Under the pieces are notes generated by a model that had not been told where the DNA came from, searched no databases, and saw nothing but the letters and a program-made list of their open reading frames with translations. From J013 sp038521775 (GTDB taxonomy: Bacteria > Pseudomonadota > Alphaproteobacteria > Rhodobacterales > Rhodobacteraceae): 6,014 bases of DNA. The stretch is taken from contig JBCBKN010000302.1 in assembly GCA_038521775.1 (NCBI GenBank), positions 1-6,014 of the forward strand, given 5' to 3'. Below are positions 5,770-6,014 of the stretch, one piece after another. The translations under genes and the position numbers were made by a program. The first letter of the stretch is position 1. The number at the start of each line of letters is the position of its first letter.

Positions 5770-6014
5770 ATGCAAGACCGCCTCCTCACTGCCCTGCGAT
5801 GGCTCGCCATGCCCCTGCGCGCCGAACGCCTGCTCACCGTGCGTTTGCTCGCCATTCCCCTGCGCGCCGTGCCTCTGCGCGCCGCGCTTCTGCGTTTCAT
5901 GCCTTTGCTTGCCGCAACCCTGCTCGCGCTGTCGCTTTGGACCGGTGCCGCCCAGGCCAGTGACAGCACGCGCTGCGCCGATCCGGATGCAGCCCCCAGC
6001 GAGGCCGTGCGCGC
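5770..6014 (+). CDS. Exported protein of unknown function, N-terminal part only
   Basis: Eighty-one complete codons are visible before the window ends, with no stop. I do not recognise the family. Residues 44-63 are a classical signal-peptide core, with PLLAATLLALSLWTG as hydrophobic region and cleavage predicted after AQA (61-63), leaving a mature protein that starts SDSTRCADPDAAP with Cys69 close to its N-terminus. The cut site has no lipobox Cys, so a soluble periplasmic or secreted protein is more likely than a lipoprotein. Upstream is a long Arg/Leu-rich stretch with internal repeats (LAMPLRA at 12-18, LAIPLRA at 27-33, VPLRA at 34-38). The start is uncertain: ATG at 5770 is supported by the promoter position, while GTG at codon 34 or ATG at codon 44 would give a signal peptide of ordinary length. 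None has a good ribosome-binding site. It is divergent from the transporter gene. Confidence 0.7.
   Translation, partial: MQDRLLTALRWLAMPLRAERLLTVRLLAIPLRAVPLRAALLRFMPLLAATLLALSLWTGAAQASDSTRCADPDAAPSEAVR
5803..5868 (+). repeat. 21-base direct repeat in the signal-peptide region
   Basis: The sequence at 5803-5823 recurs at 5848-5868 with one difference (G/T at position 9), in frame and 45 bases apart. Both copies encode Leu-Ala-(Met/Ile)-Pro-Leu-Arg-Ala. A shorter echo, CCTCTGCGCGCC, follows at 5872-5883. The pattern suggests local duplication that lengthened the N-terminus. Confidence 0.8.

Noticed and set aside
1..6014. Mobile element, CRISPR array, defence or toxin-antitoxin system
   Set aside because: No transposase, integrase, terminal repeats, spaced palindromic repeats or recognisable defence domains are seen. 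The genes are standard chromosomal ones in a conserved order.

Overview
The window is high-GC DNA with strong G/C third-position bias, short intergenic spacers and a conserved dnaX-ebfC(ybaB)-recR order. DnaX and RecR resemble alphaproteobacterial proteins, and the overall arrangement (nudC start, SRP RNA, dnaX cluster) looks like a Rhodobacterales chromosome. That genus-level guess rests on recognising protein sequences and not on a search. This is a housekeeping region. I see no mobile element, CRISPR array, toxin-antitoxin pair, phage gene or defence system.

Layout: positions 1-129 (minus) hold the first 43 codons of a NudC-like NAD(H) diphosphatase. The small SRP RNA gene (ffs, about 269-369, plus) is divergent to it, with its own promoter. 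Positions 370-1043 hold no certain gene. They contain a possible 59-residue membrane peptide (521-700, minus), an AT-richer promoter patch around 715-745, and a full match to a sigma-54 -24/-12 element at 798-813 pointing at dnaX. Positions 1044-4220 form a tight plus-strand operon: dnaX (clamp loader tau), ebfC (nucleoid-associated YbaB family) and recR (recombination mediator). Spacers are 3 and 12 bases. A 183-base gap with a long inverted repeat follows. An EamA/DMT-family membrane transporter lies on the minus strand at 4404-5417. Positions 5418-5769 look non-coding. A secreted protein of unknown function begins at 5770 and runs off the window, probably from a leaderless transcript.

The operon genes fit together as replication and repair functions. 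DnaX loads the beta clamp and organises the replisome, RecR acts in RecFOR-type gap repair, and EbfC is a DNA-binding partner gene conserved next to them. The SRP RNA, NudC, transporter and secreted protein appear to be neighbours with no shared pathway.

The points most worth a second look are these: the sigma-54-like element upstream of an essential replication gene; a 19-unit tetrapeptide array in the DnaX linker; the lack of an obvious frameshift signal in dnaX combined with a Gly/Thr-rich tract next to its folded clamp-loader core, which recalls the Caulobacter ClpXP-processing route to a short DnaX; and the apparently leaderless, internally repeated signal-peptide region at the right end.
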